A stretch of 64,000 nt of DNA from Hyaloperonospora brassicae (GCA_947650285.1 CANTFL010001361.1:1-64000); one strand, 5' to 3'. Counted from the first letter of the stretch, positions 1 through 10,916 are shown. Translations and numbers: made by a program. Notes: generated by a model not told the origin, from the letters alone.

Positions 1-123
1 ACTTAATTTATTAATATAACAGTTCTACTTTTACCCTACCTACGCTTCTTCGCTCGTACGTGTACGTCTGTCGGGGCACCCAAATCCCTTGCGTTAAGTT
101 ACGCAAGGGTGTGCCCCGTTACA
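1..123 (+). repeat. 3' end of a Gypsy family-B LTR (truncated by window edge)
   Basis: The segment ends in GTGCCCCGTTACA after the CTTGCGTTAAGTT..CGCAAGG palindrome that also marks the ends of the LTRs at 20023-20150 and 27703-28146, so it is the U5 end of the same LTR family. No primer binding site follows, so it is a 3' or solo LTR. The rest lies left of the window. Confidence 0.7.
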
Positions 124-437
124 GAATGAGTTCCGTCTAGGAACCATTCTTTTCACGTGGTGAAGAGCCACGTTCACCTACATCAACAGGGGCCGCAACA
201 TTAGGCGAAGAAGTAGACGAATCGTCAGCAGCGTTATCTTGCGCACTGTTACACGCAGCTATTCATTCGTGCAGTTGCTTGTTTTGCGGCTATCGATGTG
301 CTCTTGATGGAATTGTTGACAATGTGGTGCGGGGTCAGAAATTAATAGATCGTACCCATCAAGTGCTTCCTGTCCCAAAGTGATCCAACGGTAGACACTA
401 ACTCGAGATATTCTACAGTGACTATCAATTAAGGGGG
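124..437 (+). mobile_element. 3' interior remnant of a family-B Gypsy with polypurine tract
   Basis: The last bases before 438 (GACTATCAATTAAGGGGG) match the polypurine tract in front of the 3' LTR of the complete element at 59012-59024. The upstream part resembles the region holding the start of the antisense reading frame in that element, with acidic and serine codons on the minus strand, but is too short and diverged to call as a gene. The LTR end at 1-123 abuts it, suggesting a nested insertion. Confidence 0.55.
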
Positions 438-853
438 TGTAACGGGGTGACCGTGTTACACAAAATTGTCATTTGCAAGAAATGACAATAAAGAAAGTTA
501 TGATGAATATGCTTGAAACAGCATCGCTATCTACAGCAATATTGTTGCAGTGACCAAACGTATACTCATTGACTGCTAAAGTTCATTGTATCAACACACC
601 TATCGCTTCTTGACGCGCGCAATTGGTGGTTAGCAAAATATGCATTTGAAGTTTGTAGATTAATACAAACACAGTTTTGAGGAAGCGAAGAAGATTCATT
701 AAAGAAGACTTAACCGTATGAAATACAGAGTTCTTGTCCAGATTCTTTACTTCCTCTGCACGTTCGGTGTCCGTGACGTTTGGTAGCGCACGCTTTCGTG
801 CTGTGTCGCACAAGGGCTTACCTGTTGTCTGGTAAGAAGTGCGCGCCATTACA
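438..853 (+). repeat. Gypsy family-B LTR (3' LTR, about 416 bp)
   Basis: It starts TGTAACGGGGTGACCGTGTTACA directly after a purine tract and ends ..CCATTACA. It shares with the other family-B LTRs the CAATAAAGAA block and the GACGCGCGCAATTGGTGG block. No primer binding site follows, so this is a 3' LTR. The U5 half differs from the 51.7 kb element, so it belongs to another subfamily. Confidence 0.75.
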
Positions 854-1728
854 CTGGAATCCACATGATGCGGGGTGGTATCGCGCGTGCTTCACGCGCA
901 AGATTTCATAACAAACTCTACTTACTTAATACTCGCATCAACGAAAGTACGAGCAAACGTTGCGATACAGTAAATTGTCTGGTGTATAATGATAGGCCCA
1001 TAATTGGCCTAGAAGTTAGTAAGTGCAACCATAGTTCTATATCCGAACGACACAGCGGCACAAGCATGAGTTAGGACCAACGAGTAAGCCGTACTTCGAA
1101 TAGTTGAATGTAGTTTGAGCACTAAGCCATATCTTTTAGTTTGTTAATCCATCATATGTGAGCGCACAGTGGATCATTCGAGTATGCGACCGTTTACATA
1201 TCCAAATCATCTTCGCTCTGAGTTGCAGATGCAGTTGCGTAAACAGCCACCGCCACGGCGCTTCCCCTTCATACGTTGACCTACACCGACACCGAAGGTT
1301 AGTGCGGCGCAGCAGCTCCACACCAAATATGCGTGTTTACGGAAGCGTCCGAATCGGGAGGGCTACTCCAGAATCTTTGCGCAAAAAGTTGTCGAGTCCG
1401 TTTGACTTGTGCGATATGTTTCGGTGGATAGGCAAGAAAACAGCGAGAATAGACAGTACAGTGCGTCATCTGAAAGGAGTAACGGGACGATCGCAAGATC
1501 GTGTGATTGTTTGAAGTGGACCTGATCCTGGGTTGCTTACAAGCATGTGAACCAACACTAATGTTTACAGGACTCAGCTTGAGATCAGACATCCCTGCGC
1601 TTCGATTTTGCGTTCATTCACACAGTGAATGCTGATTAATATTGGCCAGACTTTTGCCAACGTGGACTAGTATTAATTGAAGTGCTTGGCATCCCACTTC
1701 GTCTCTAGCGTTTGGAGGAGGGAGGGGA
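854..1728. other. No recognisable gene
   Basis: Only short overlapping reading frames on both strands, none with a recognisable domain, and no transposon homology I could see. Confidence 0.5.
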
Positions 1729-1831
1729 GTGTCCCAGCCTTGAACCTTGCTCAGTGCAATCCAGAAAGACTGTTCTCGTAGTGTCCCAGCCTCGAAACTT
1801 GTTCAGTGCAATCCAGAACGACTGTTCGTGG
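1729..1831. repeat. Two-copy tandem repeat, 52-bp period
   Basis: Both units begin GTGTCCCAGCCT and contain CAGTGCAATCCAGAA. Unit 1 is 1729-1780 and unit 2 is 1781-1831, with several substitutions. It lies about 420 bp upstream of the carbonic anhydrase start, in its presumed upstream region. Confidence 0.8.
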
Positions 1832-2169
1832 ACAAATTTTCGGCTGTGCATAACGAAGGATCGACTGGAAACCCGTTTGTGATGGGGACTTCCAGCGACA
1901 CGTCCTAGTGGCGCGGTATCATCTCTAACGAAACAAACGCAACAACAAGGCGATCGATTACCTGGATTACTGGCACAGAAAAAGAGCAGCTACGACAAAA
2001 TGTAAAGGCTTTTGAATCAGCTCACAACGTCGACGATAGGTGGTACTGAAGTGGATTACGCGACACACGCGGTCAGCATGACGGTACACATCATGGCAAG
2101 CAGCATTGCCGTTCGCGTGAACTTGGCTCATTGTTTACTCTCCACGTCGCTGCAATCGGTCGTCGTTTT

Positions 2170-2183
2170 TCATTCTTCAATTT
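2170..2183 (+). promoter_or_regulatory. Oomycete-type initiator (Inr) of the carbonic anhydrase gene
   Basis: TCATTCTTCAATTT fits the oomycete initiator pattern (TCAYTYYNCAWTTT-like) and lies 65 bp before the ATG at 2248, a usual 5' leader length in oomycetes. A weaker similar word (GCTCATTGTTT) sits at 2126-2136. The initiator placement argues against any start codon upstream of 2248. Confidence 0.6.
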
Positions 2184-2247
2184 GCTCACAACTCCGCACA
2201 TCTTGCCAACCTTTGCTTCGATTCCGAGATTCACTGCGTCTGACAAG

Positions 2248-3254
2248 ATGAAGTTTACTTGTTCGGTTACTGCTGTCATGATGGCGTGTTCCTTCACGGT
2301 TCCTGCCGATGCCGCCACGGATCCCACGTGGGCATACCATGCTAGAGGCAAGGGCATGGTGACCACGTCCCAGTGGGACACCATCTGGGAGACGTGCGGC
2401 GGTGACCGTCAGTCGCCCATCGACATTGGCACGACTGGTGTGTTTAACAGACCCACAACGTTTCCGCTCCGGTTCCATGGACAGTGTACCACGTACAATC
2501 TGTCGGAGCCCCATGAACCGCTCGAGGTGGACGCCACGGGAGGTACAATAGCCGTCCGTTTTTATCGTGCATGTCTATTGGGTTGTCAGTTGTAACGTCA
2601 AATTGACTGTGGTGTATCTAGGCGACTGCGGTGCCTCGCTACGTGGCGAGGTCTACGACCTGAATCAATTCCACCTGCACGCTCCTTCGGAGCATACCAT
2701 CGACGGAAAGCAGCTGGATGGCGAAATCCACTTTGTGCACATGAACAGTGATACTGAGGCGCTTTTGGTGGTCGGCGTCTTTTTGGAGATCGGTCCGGTG
2801 TCCGACAAATGGATGGGCCCCGTTCTTGACGCTCTGGAGCAGGTCAACTCTACTGTTGTAACCGATGCCATCGTCGTTAATCTGTACGTCACACGATACA
2901 GGCCGACATAGCATTTAGCATCGGCTGACAGGCTTTTGATTATGTCTCGTGTGCAGGGAATCCTACGCGACGATGATACGGAAGGCGGTAGTAAAAGGTG
3001 CGATCTACAACTATCCTGGCAGTCTGACAACCCCTGGCTGTGAAGAGAATGCCGACTGGTGGGTAGTGGAGAAACCGATCACGATCACCTCGGCCGACTT
3101 TGATCGTCTCCACAAGGACTTGGTTGAGTACCCTATTACGGACAACGGCAAGAACGCTCGCCCGGTGCAGCCTCTGAATGACCGTATTGTCACGCGCTAC
3201 AGATTTGAAGATCCGAAGAAACCCGTCTCGACTTTCGGCCTTTCGTCGATGTAA
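2248..3254 (+). CDS. Secreted alpha-type carbonic anhydrase, three exons
   Basis: Reversible CO2 hydration by a zinc enzyme. Exons are 2248-2542, 2622-2883 and 2957-3254; both introns (79 and 73 bp) have GT..AG ends and joining restores one frame of 284 residues. Residues 1-22 form a signal peptide (hydrophobic stretch then ADA), so the product should be secreted or periplasmic-like/cell-surface. Family marks: QSPIDI at 55-60; zinc histidines at 116 and 118 (QFHLH) and 135 (EIHFVH); the YPGSLTTPGC signature near 205-213. Cys50 and Cys213 sit where plant and algal alpha enzymes form their disulfide. Two N-glycosylation sequons (NLS, NST) are present. The start was chosen because it gives the signal peptide and follows the initiator at 2170. 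All key residues are present, so it looks functional. Oomycetes carry families of such secreted enzymes, some expressed during infection (family knowledge, not shown here). Confidence 0.93.
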
Positions 3255-4248
3255 GCGATAGCACGTGCTTCGAACCCGGGACTGATATTTTCCATCTGAG
3301 AGAAGACCTGTAACGCCGCCGTCACGCTTACGCTTTCGTCGCAAGAAGTCCCCGTGTTTGCTGTCATGGCATGTAGTCGCAGTAGTTGTTATAGGTACCG
3401 TACGACTACACGAACCGATGTGAATGTTGAAGGCATCTATATAGCATATGATGAATGAACGTATGATCGCCAGACCGGCGGCAAGTGGATTTGTGTAAAA
3501 TAGCACCGAGTCTCCCAACACTAGTGTAACTCTCATTTTAGTCCCGAACCATTTTTGCGTCTTGTGAGTGGAGCTCATAATGTTGCTGCAGCAAGAAGCG
3601 AGCAACTCAAGTGAAACGCTGCGCACGCGCTGGCAGTTGCCGAGCAACGTTTACTTGCAAACGGTTAGAAGAGACGCTGCCCGATGGTTGAGTGCTGGAT
3701 ACCCACGCCTCTCGCGTTACTTATGCATATGTTGCTGTTCTTCGCCAGACGCGGTTGATCGGTGCAAAACGGTATGTGGCCTCGAGGTCATTATCTGCTG
3801 TAGTAGAACCTTGGTCGTCAGTATTGGCGAAACAAACGAGCCATGGACACTTCGTCGAAAGGATCTGACCTTTCGTGTCCATAGGGCTGATTGGAATATA
3901 TGGACCACTATGGGCTCGTCGATCCGATCCTCCTTATCGAGAACATGTTTGTGTCGAGTTCCTGAAACATCTTTGATATTTTGAGTTCGATGCCCCCCCG
4001 ACACGGCGCTTGACGATCCATATCCGCATGGAAAAGCAATCTAATGCTTAGCTTCGAAGCGCAACGAAAGATCGACATGCTCAGCACATTGATCACGTTA
4101 AGTTTTTGACGAAACCATCCAAGCTTGGCACATTTTTCTTCCTCATAGTAAAACCGCGCTCTAATTACTGCGGGAGCATATAAGCAATGCTTTCGTGTAT
4201 GTTGTAATCATGCGGTACTGGGTGCTTACCAGAACATCTGAAAGTACT
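3255..4248. other. No recognisable gene
   Basis: Downstream flank of the carbonic anhydrase. Overlapping frames at 3568-3984 (+) and 3717-4004 (-) show no domain I recognise. Confidence 0.5.
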
Positions 4249-4672
4249 TTGTAACGAAATCACGCCACACCTGTGGTATTTACACAACATGTATGTGTTA
4301 CATAACATGTGTGGTTCACACAAGGGACGGAGGCCCATTCAAGATGATATCAGTACGCCATATCAGCTGCTGGGGGATGATATGGCGTTCTGATATCATC
4401 TTTAATGGGACCGAATTACTAGATCTTCTAGGAGGTAATAAGTAATACATTATTGTCTAGATTAATTACATTCGTTAAGGTGTTCAGTTATGTATATAGA
4501 AATAAAGTTCAGTTCCCCTTTTGATCACTTAAGACACATGCCTCACGAGGCGTCTTTGATCGTTAAGAGCTAGCAACGCCTGTGATGGTAGCTGCTCTTG
4601 AGCAATCTGCACTGTGATTCTCTTGAATCGATTGACCCTCTGAAACAGGGACCGTAAACACTAGAAGCCCTA
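4249..4672 (+). repeat. Decayed family-A-type LTR with a large hairpin
   Basis: It begins TGTAACGA and shares with the 4673 LTR the ACACAAGGGA block, the TAATTACATT..AAGGTGTTC block, AATAAAGTTCAG, TTTTGATCA and GAAACAGGGACCGTAA. It stops abruptly at the start of the next LTR, so its own end is missing. Unlike the neighbour it contains a near-perfect palindrome, arms 4334-4365 and 4378-4409. Confidence 0.65.
4334..4409. repeat. Inverted repeat, 32-bp arms, 12-nt loop
   Basis: Arms 4334-4365 and 4378-4409 are reverse complements with two mismatches; the loop is GCTGCTGGGGGA. An RNA from either strand would form a long stable hairpin. Confidence 0.9.
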
Positions 4673-5206
4673 TGTAACGAGGTTACACGTCGACTGGTAG
4701 TCGACAATAGGTGTGATACACACAAGGGATGGGATCCCCTTTAAAGTAATATTAGAACACAAGTATCACCTGTTGAAGACTGATGTCTGTCAACCATTGA
4801 TTACGAGATCTTTTAATAGGTTTATTTAGGACGTAAGTGAGTAGGTTAATTACTTTATTCTAAGGTGTTCTTTTAGGCTAAAAGAAGAAATAAAATTCAG
4901 CTCCCATTTTGATCAAAAAAAGACACGTGCCTCTCTGAAGAGTCGTGCGATCGTAAGGAAGTGGCACCGCCTTGTTAAGGCCGCTACTCCTCGTGCACTC
5001 AGTGCGTATGATTCTTTGAATCGTTTGGTCCCCCCTGGAACAGGGACCATAAGCTCTCTGAGCTTGTTGACCCTTTGAGTCGGGTTCTTTGAACCAAACC
5101 TTATCTCTCGTAGCTGTTGACCCTTTGAGTCGAGTTCGTAGAACGAAATTTGCTCTTTGAGCGTTAAGTCTTTCCCTGACTTAAGGAGCTGTGTGGCTCC
5201 GATGCA
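4673..5206 (+). repeat. 5' LTR of Gypsy family A (534 bp)
   Basis: It starts TGTAACGAGGTTACACG and ends GATGCA two bases before the primer binding site. Its second half holds imperfect tandem units around GACCCTTTGAGTCGGGTTC and CTGACTTAAGGAGCTGTGT. The 3' LTR has a different arrangement of these units. Confidence 0.85.
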
Positions 5207-5208
5207 CT

Positions 5209-5225
5209 TGGTAGCACTTGTAGTC
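5209..5225 (+). promoter_or_regulatory. Primer binding site, family A
   Basis: TGGTAGCACTTGTAGTC begins two bases after the LTR end, the place where a tRNA 3' end primes minus-strand synthesis. Its first eleven bases equal those of the family-B site at 52161. The tRNA was not identified. Confidence 0.75.
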
Positions 5226-5343
5226 AATCTACGCCTGGGTCGGTACCGATTGATCCTCTGTGAGGATGTAGCAATCCACACCCCTCTCCCAGACCCATAA
5301 GGTCGCGCTTGATAAGCTGACCGCGACCAAAGGCCCAGAGTAT

Positions 5344-6300
5344 GTGGAGTTTTTAGCTGCACAAGGTCCCGATGTGCTCAATGCAAGAGTGGAGACCTTC
5401 ATACAGTATGAAACGGCCCTTTTAGGACAGGTTCAAAACCAAGTAGCGTCTGATATGCCAACACGCTTTGTGGCAATGCCATCAGAAGAGGCTAAGCCTC
5501 GTCCCCTTCGGGTGGACGTTAAACATTACTCCAGGACGGATGGGGAAAACTTGACCCTATGGATCCGTGAGATAGCGATGGCCATGAGCTCTGGCCTTAT
5601 CTCACTTGAACCCCAGCGAGTCTCGCTGTCCAACTCTAAGCTCGGTGGGAGAGCTCGAAAGTGGGCTCTGAGTTGCAGCACGTCGGTCGACTTGGCGTTT
5701 CCCTCATTGGATTCGCTCAAGCTAGACCTTTTGCGAGTTTTCTCGCCGCCTAACCAGGCCTATCGTGTACGCTCACGCTTCTTGTCTACCCGTCAGGGTA
5801 AGAATGAGTCAACGGACTATGTCCAAGCGTTGAGAACTCTGATGGCTGCTATGCAGTCTGACCATCTCCCCGAGACAGTCTATGTGACTGTCTTCATGGA
5901 AGGTCTGCGCAATGGCGTTGCCAGTACCGAGGTCTTTCGGGTCCATTCCTCTACTTTTGAGGAAGCTGTTAACATCGCTCAAAATGCTGAGCACAAGTTC
6001 AAGTCGGCCAGACTAGGCTGGAATTAGTACAACCCAATCTTTGCGAGGGCAACCTCACTCAACATCTTGACTTACTGTAAGCCTGAACCGATTGATCTCA
6101 GCCATGCTGAAGATGAAGGTGAAGCGGAGCTTCAGGTTGCGGAGTAACAACAGGAAGTGAAACGCTGTTACATGTGCGGAAGCACTTAACACCTGCTCCC
6201 CACTTGTCCTTTGCGCAAGAAGCACCAGACTCCCACGAGTCGAAAGCCCGGCCCCAACCAGAAGTCTGGTATGGCACGAGTAAACATCGACACCCAGTAG
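5344..6300 (+). pseudogene. Gag of Gypsy family A
   Basis: Capsid/nucleocapsid polyprotein of the element. The frame is open from upstream of 5344 (it reads back through 5290, start not fixed) to a stop at 6025 and holds a retrotransposon Gag domain of about 230 residues. In the same frame, after a second stop near 6145, lies a CCHC zinc knuckle (C-X2-C-X4-H-X4-C) at 6166-6207, whose eighth codon is a TAA where a basic residue is usual. The protein therefore could not reach its nucleic-acid-binding part without suppression. Remaining residues are family-like, so decay is recent to moderate. Confidence 0.8.
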
Positions 6301-6419
6301 GCTTGGGGTCTCTACTGGGGTGCCCTACTGGGGTAGAACTGAGTTCTGTTGCTTTGCTACGAGGTATAGTGAAACAGGGCTTAGCCTCACCGAGCTATGT
6401 GCCTACCAGCACAGAGCGT

Positions 6420-6830
6420 GGATACAAGTCTGGCCTGTTAGTCGCCGAGGCGAAGGTTAAAGGATTTAAGAAGCATTGGTCGATCCTAATCGACCCCAAA
6501 GCATCATGCAATGATGCTCGACGTCGTTCCTTCGAGGGAAGTCAGCGATATGCTGAAGCGCTCAAAGCGCATCAAAGTGATTCGATCACCGTTTGTTTAG
6601 CGACTAGTAGTCGCGTCACGGTGCCTAAAGTTCCGTTGAACTTGGGTGTGAAGTTTTTGGACTTTGACAGCATTGAACGCTGTCTTGTCCTCGATTTGGA
6701 TTCGAGATATGATCTCATCCTGGGTATGGCTTAGCTTGAACGCCATGATTCATGGATTGATTGGAGGTCTAGGACCTTAGGCGCCACGCGCAATGTTCCT
6801 AGCGAAGCTTTAGTGAGTCATGAACCCATC
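6420..6830 (+). pseudogene. Aspartic protease domain of Gypsy family A
   Basis: Retroviral-type protease that would mature Gag-Pol. The frame around 6480-6734 contains LIDPKAS where the catalytic D-[ST]-G-A loop is expected, so the glycine is lost, followed by RVTVPKVPLNLGVKF and the second conserved part YDLILGMA. A TAG stop at 6732 replaces the tryptophan codon usual here; the frame reads on as LERHDSWIDWRS. Both the changed loop and the stop argue for an inactive protease. Confidence 0.75.
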
Positions 6831-7591
6831 TTTGCTAGGCGACAAATTAACTTTTGGCGCGAGCCATCGACGGAACATGTATATGTGCTGGACATTGGTA
6901 TGTCCGAGTTTAATATCTCCAATGTCAATGACATCCATATTGAGCGGAGCTCTTTCACCGTATGTGAAGGGAGTTATACTCCGTTGAGTAATACTCGTTG
7001 TGATACTGAGCCACTACATGCTGCAGGCATGCTTGGCTTAGGGCTGAGACATCAAGAATGTAATTCCTCTGATGTGAGTGGGGTGGCACGTGAAATTCCA
7101 CCGAGTGAGGGCGGCCGAGGTGGCACCTCACTGAATGTCGATAATGACATTGATGGCGAGAATTCAGAGCGTTCAGGGCTAGGCCCGGATGCTGCACGTG
7201 AAGTGGTACGTGTCAATCTACTGGGTGAAGTGTTCGAGTTACGCAACACTTCACCAGATGTCGTTCAAGGCATGAGCTCCCGTATAGAGCATTCTAATAT
7301 AAATAGCAACCACAGGGACCCTACTGTACCGGCCTCTAGGAGGCGTGAGAATTTCTTTCAGGAAAAAATCCCAGCGTAGGGTGGCAACTGCTAAGCGCCC
7401 AGCGTCTAAGAAGTCACGAAGTGATAATAGTAATAATACACTATATAAACTTGTCAATGGGTTGACTGGCCAGATTGATGGCAACATTAGCCTTGAGACT
7501 CTTCCATCCTTGAACGCTCTTTTTGAAATAGACGAGATCGTCTGCTGGCAAAGTCAGCCAAGCCTTACAGACAGGAGAATTATCCGAGTTA

Positions 7592-9110
7592 GTGGTCATC
7601 CGGCCGGATATTGAGTTAAACTCATCCTCGTTGTTGGACGAATCTGTCCCTGAGGACACAAGGGTGGCACTGGATGCCCGTAGTGGATCTTCGATCCTAA
7701 AGGATCCTCTTGATTCGTTATATGCTTTGGTAAAGGAGTTTCAGGACGTGGTGTGTCACAACCCACCGTCCTTCTTACCTACCGATAGAGGTGTACGTCA
7801 TGAAATTGACTTGGTTCATGGAACTAAATACTGCGTAACACGGCAGTGGCCTTTACCGGAAGAACCGTAGGACGTCATTGACGACTTCTTTCGTGCAAAG
7901 CACGCGGCAGAAATGGTACGTGAGAGCAAATCTGCCCATTCCACACCGACCTTCTGTGTCAAAAAGCCCAATGGGAAGTGGCGCATTGTTCATGCTAACA
8001 ATAAGCTCAATGCGGCCACTATCCCGGCTCAGACACCAATTTACGAGGAATGATGTTCTTCAGTACCACATAATGAAATGTAAAATGTACAGTGCGCTTG
8101 ACGTAGTCGATTATTAGTACCAACTGCTCATGCAAGAAAGCGACAATCCTCTGACAGCGGTTAGCACTCCGAGCGGTATGCTCTGGGAGAGACTTGTCTT
8201 TTTGCAAGGGTTATCAAATGCCCCATCTTTATTCAAATGTCTTGTGACACAATTGTTCAGACCTCACAGATGATACGCACAGACGTACTTTGATGACATC
8301 TTCGTCCATAGTCGTGCTATGAACGGTCGGAAAGATGTGGACAATCACATTGACCATTTGCGAGCGGTGCTCGAGTGCATGCGCACGAATAAGTTGTACG
8401 CCAACGCGTCTAAGTGTATCTTCGGTGCAGAAGAGATTTTCTTTGTAGGGTGCTTGATTGGTAAGCGAGGCCTTAGAGCGGATACCGCAAAGGTAAAATC
8501 CATAGTTGATTGGCCGGTTCCTAAGAATCGAAAGGACTTACGTAAGTGGCTTGGCCTTGCCAATTACTTACACAAGTACAGTGCGAATTACGCAGAAATG
8601 GCTCGGCCATTATCCAATCTCTTTACAAAGGATGGTAACCGTGCTGGACTAGCACCAAGCATGATGCTTTTCAAGCAGTAAAGGAGATTCTCCTTCATGC
8701 GCCAATCTTGGCTTTGCCTGATCCTGATCGATCTTGTAGTGCCGTCTGTGACGCGTCTGACTTTGCCATATGCAGAGCTATGTTGCAATCCGATGTCGAG
8801 GAACGGGAACGCGTCATTGCGTTCACGTCTCTACACCTCAAAGCTGCTGAAAAAATACCCAATCCATGGCAAAGAGTTACATGCAATGACGTATGCTCTT
8901 GTCAATTTCAGAGTTCACCTGCTTGGCTCTGAGCTGTTTGTGATCTATATCGATCATGCGTCATTGCGCACTGCGACCTAGTCGCCTCACCTCTCTCAAA
9001 TATTGGCTCGTTGAATTTCCTTTTTTCCAAGTACAACTTCGAGGTGAAGTATAAGCTGGGCCAGCAGAATGTTTTGGCTGATGCGTTGTCACGCAAGTCT
9101 GGTTATGAGC
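7592..9110 (+). pseudogene. Reverse transcriptase and RNase H of Gypsy family A
   Basis: RT begins with RHEIDLVHGTKYCVTRQWPL near 7797-7850, followed by a stop, WRIVHANNKLNAATIPAQTP near 7980-8037, then shifted frames. The catalytic YFDD is at 8286-8297. The thumb (NKLYANASKCIFGAEEI, GLANYLHKYSANYAEMARPL) reads cleanly at 8319-8640. RNase H shows CDASDFAICRAML near 8745-8785 and ADALSRKSGYE near 9075-9110. At least four stops or shifts break the chain, so no active RT can come from this copy. Confidence 0.85.
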
Positions 9111-9239
9111 TTGCCCTTGTTACGACTTTGTCGTCGTCGGTCACTGACCTAATCCGTACGGAATGTGCCAAGGATGAACATTGTGTAGCTCTGCTACATG
9201 CTCTAACGAGCGAGGAGTTTAAGGACTCAGACATGTAAT

Positions 9240-10754
9240 TTGTCGGCACGATTACGTGCGAGGTTACATCGATATTACATCGATCAAGGCCTGTTGTGCG
9301 ATAGCAAAGATGTGAAGGATACCCCTCGTATCGTTGTCCCTCATGAAAAGGAGTTGAAGTATCGGATCCTCTATGAGGCACATGATACTGTGTTGAGTGG
9401 CCATCTCGGTCGTGAGAAGACATACGGCTCAGTTAACCAATACTATTGGTGGCTCAAACTTTACAAATGGGTAAGCACATACGTGCGTACGTGCGAAACG
9501 TGTCAACGGGTGAAACCCTCAGCTCATGCGGCTGCGCCGCTCGCTAGTCTCAATACACCCTCTGGGTGCTGGGAGTCCATCAGCATGGATTTCATGTTCG
9601 GTCTGCCGAAAGATGTGCAAGGCAATACGGGTATTGTGGTCTTTGTTGACCGTTTGAGCAAGATGGCTCACTTGGCGGTTGTGCCAGATACCATTGATGG
9701 TGTAGGTACAGATACGCTGTTTATCGATCGCGTGTTTCGACAACACGGTTTGCCGTTGGCAATTGTCTCTGATAGCGATCCTCGCTTCACTGGGAAGTTT
9801 TGGAAGTCCATCTTCAAGGTGCTCGGCACACGCTTGGAAATGTCCACAGCGGATCACCCCCAGATCGATGGTCAAACCGAGCGAGTCAATCGCGTTATCG
9901 GTGATGTATTACGCAGTGTTTGCGCTAATACACCAAAACGTTGGAGTTCAATGCTTCCTGTTGTTGAGTTTGCGTTGAATAACGCCGTGCATGCCTCCAC
10001 GGGCTACACACCGTTCAATGAGAATGGTCTCACACACCCTCGCGTTCCGTTTACGCTACCACTACGTGGTTCAGGGCTTGGTGGGGGAGAGATGGCCGGT
10101 CGGCTTGCTGATATCAGCCCTTCTACTGTTCAAAAACAGGTAAGCGAGTTTCTCGCAACGCGATTGAATGCCTTACGACATGTGTGTGACGCACTGGCTG
10201 ATAGCCAAGATAGACAAAAGGAGCAAGCTGATGTTAAAGGCAGAAGTTGTATTGAACGTTATGAGGTCGCAGACCAAGTTCTACTTCATGCTAAAAACCT
10301 ACCTACAAATGAATTTTCTGCTGTCTTCAAGACAAAGTTGCGTCCGCGCTTCATTGGATCATTCACGGTCGTCGCCAAGAAGGGCCTTGCGTATACGCTC
10401 AACCTTCCGCGCAAACTGCGCACACACCCCGTGTTCTACGTTGGCTTGCTTAAGCCGTATCGGGATCCATCCCACGTGAACTTGGAGGCGCTTGCACCGC
10501 GTAAATTGGCCTTGCCATCGGTTGCTAAATCCGTATCAGGAGGTCAAGCTGAGCCTCCATCCGGGCTTGGCCCAACTCCAACGCCTGAATACGGACTCGC
10601 ATCGCGTCAAACGCACTCGGGGCTTACCCAATGTCTCAAGGAGACCACTCAGCTTGAGAAGCATCTTCTAATGCTTCTCCTTCGGGATACCGACCACGTC
10701 CGACGCTGCTCGATGAGCAAGGGCACCGCCAGTTCGATGTGGAGCGACTCCTGA
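9240..10754 (+). CDS. Integrase of Gypsy family A, open frame
   Basis: DNA integrase domain of Pol, reading about 504 codons without a stop (the first codon is TTG; it is part of a polyprotein, not a separate gene). A zinc-binding HHCC set lies at residues 48, 55, 85 and 88 (..CETC). The catalytic core has Asp117 (SMDF), Asp178 (SDSDPRF) and Glu214 (GQTER), exactly the D,D(35)E spacing. A GPY/F-like module (RPRFIGSF..) follows near residue 365. The chromodomain lies downstream in another frame. All catalytic residues are intact although neighbouring domains are dead. Confidence 0.9.
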   Translation: MSARLRARLHRYYIDQGLLCDSKDVKDTPRIVVPHEKELKYRILYEAHDTVLSGHLGREKTYGSVNQYYWWLKLYKWVSTYVRTCETCQRVKPSAHAAAPLASLNTPSGCWESISMDFMFGLPKDVQGNTGIVVFVDRLSKMAHLAVVPDTIDGVGTDTLFIDRVFRQHGLPLAIVSDSDPRFTGKFWKSIFKVLGTRLEMSTADHPQIDGQTERVNRVIGDVLRSVCANTPKRWSSMLPVVEFALNNAVHASTGYTPFNENGLTHPRVPFTLPLRGSGLGGGEMAGRLADISPSTVQKQVSEFLATRLNALRHVCDALADSQDRQKEQADVKGRSCIERYEVADQVLLHAKNLPTNEFSAVFKTKLRPRFIGSFTVVAKKGLAYTLNLPRKLRTHPVFYVGLLKPYRDPSHVNLEALAPRKLALPSVAKSVSGGQAEPPSGLGPTPTPEYGLASRQTHSGLTQCLKETTQLEKHLLMLLLRDTDHVRRCSMSKGTASSMWSDS

Positions 10755-10890
10755 AACGACGTCATCGTCAGGGTCAATACCAGTATCTGGTGAAGTGGCG
10801 AGGGTACCCGGAGTCGGAGAACTCGTGAGAGTTTGAGATACCCTTGTAGGATTTCCTATACGCCGTTGATGTTTTTGAACATCGTGGCAG
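10690..10890 (+). pseudogene. Chromodomain of family-A integrase, frameshifted and stopped
   Basis: In the frame read from 10690, after LLDEQGHRQFDVERLLKRR, a chromodomain core YLVKWRGYPESENS is followed by TGA in place of the usual TGG tryptophan, then EFEIPL and another stop. It is shifted relative to the integrase frame, with the shift around 10660-10690. Such domains direct integration towards particular chromatin. Confidence 0.8.
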
Positions 10891-10916
10891 GGGTCATCCC
10901 TCGACCGGAAGCGCTT

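Noticed and set aside
2131..2247. Upstream in-frame extension of the carbonic anhydrase
   Set aside because: It would include the initiator motif and hide the signal peptide; ATG 2248 fits better.
3568..3984. 138-codon frame downstream of the carbonic anhydrase
   Set aside because: No domain, overlaps an equally long frame on the other strand, no promoter or splice evidence.
9519..9875. Minus-strand frame inside family-A integrase
   Set aside because: Lies within a well-conserved sense domain and has no counterpart in family B; treated as a shadow, unlike the antisense frames near the 3' LTR.
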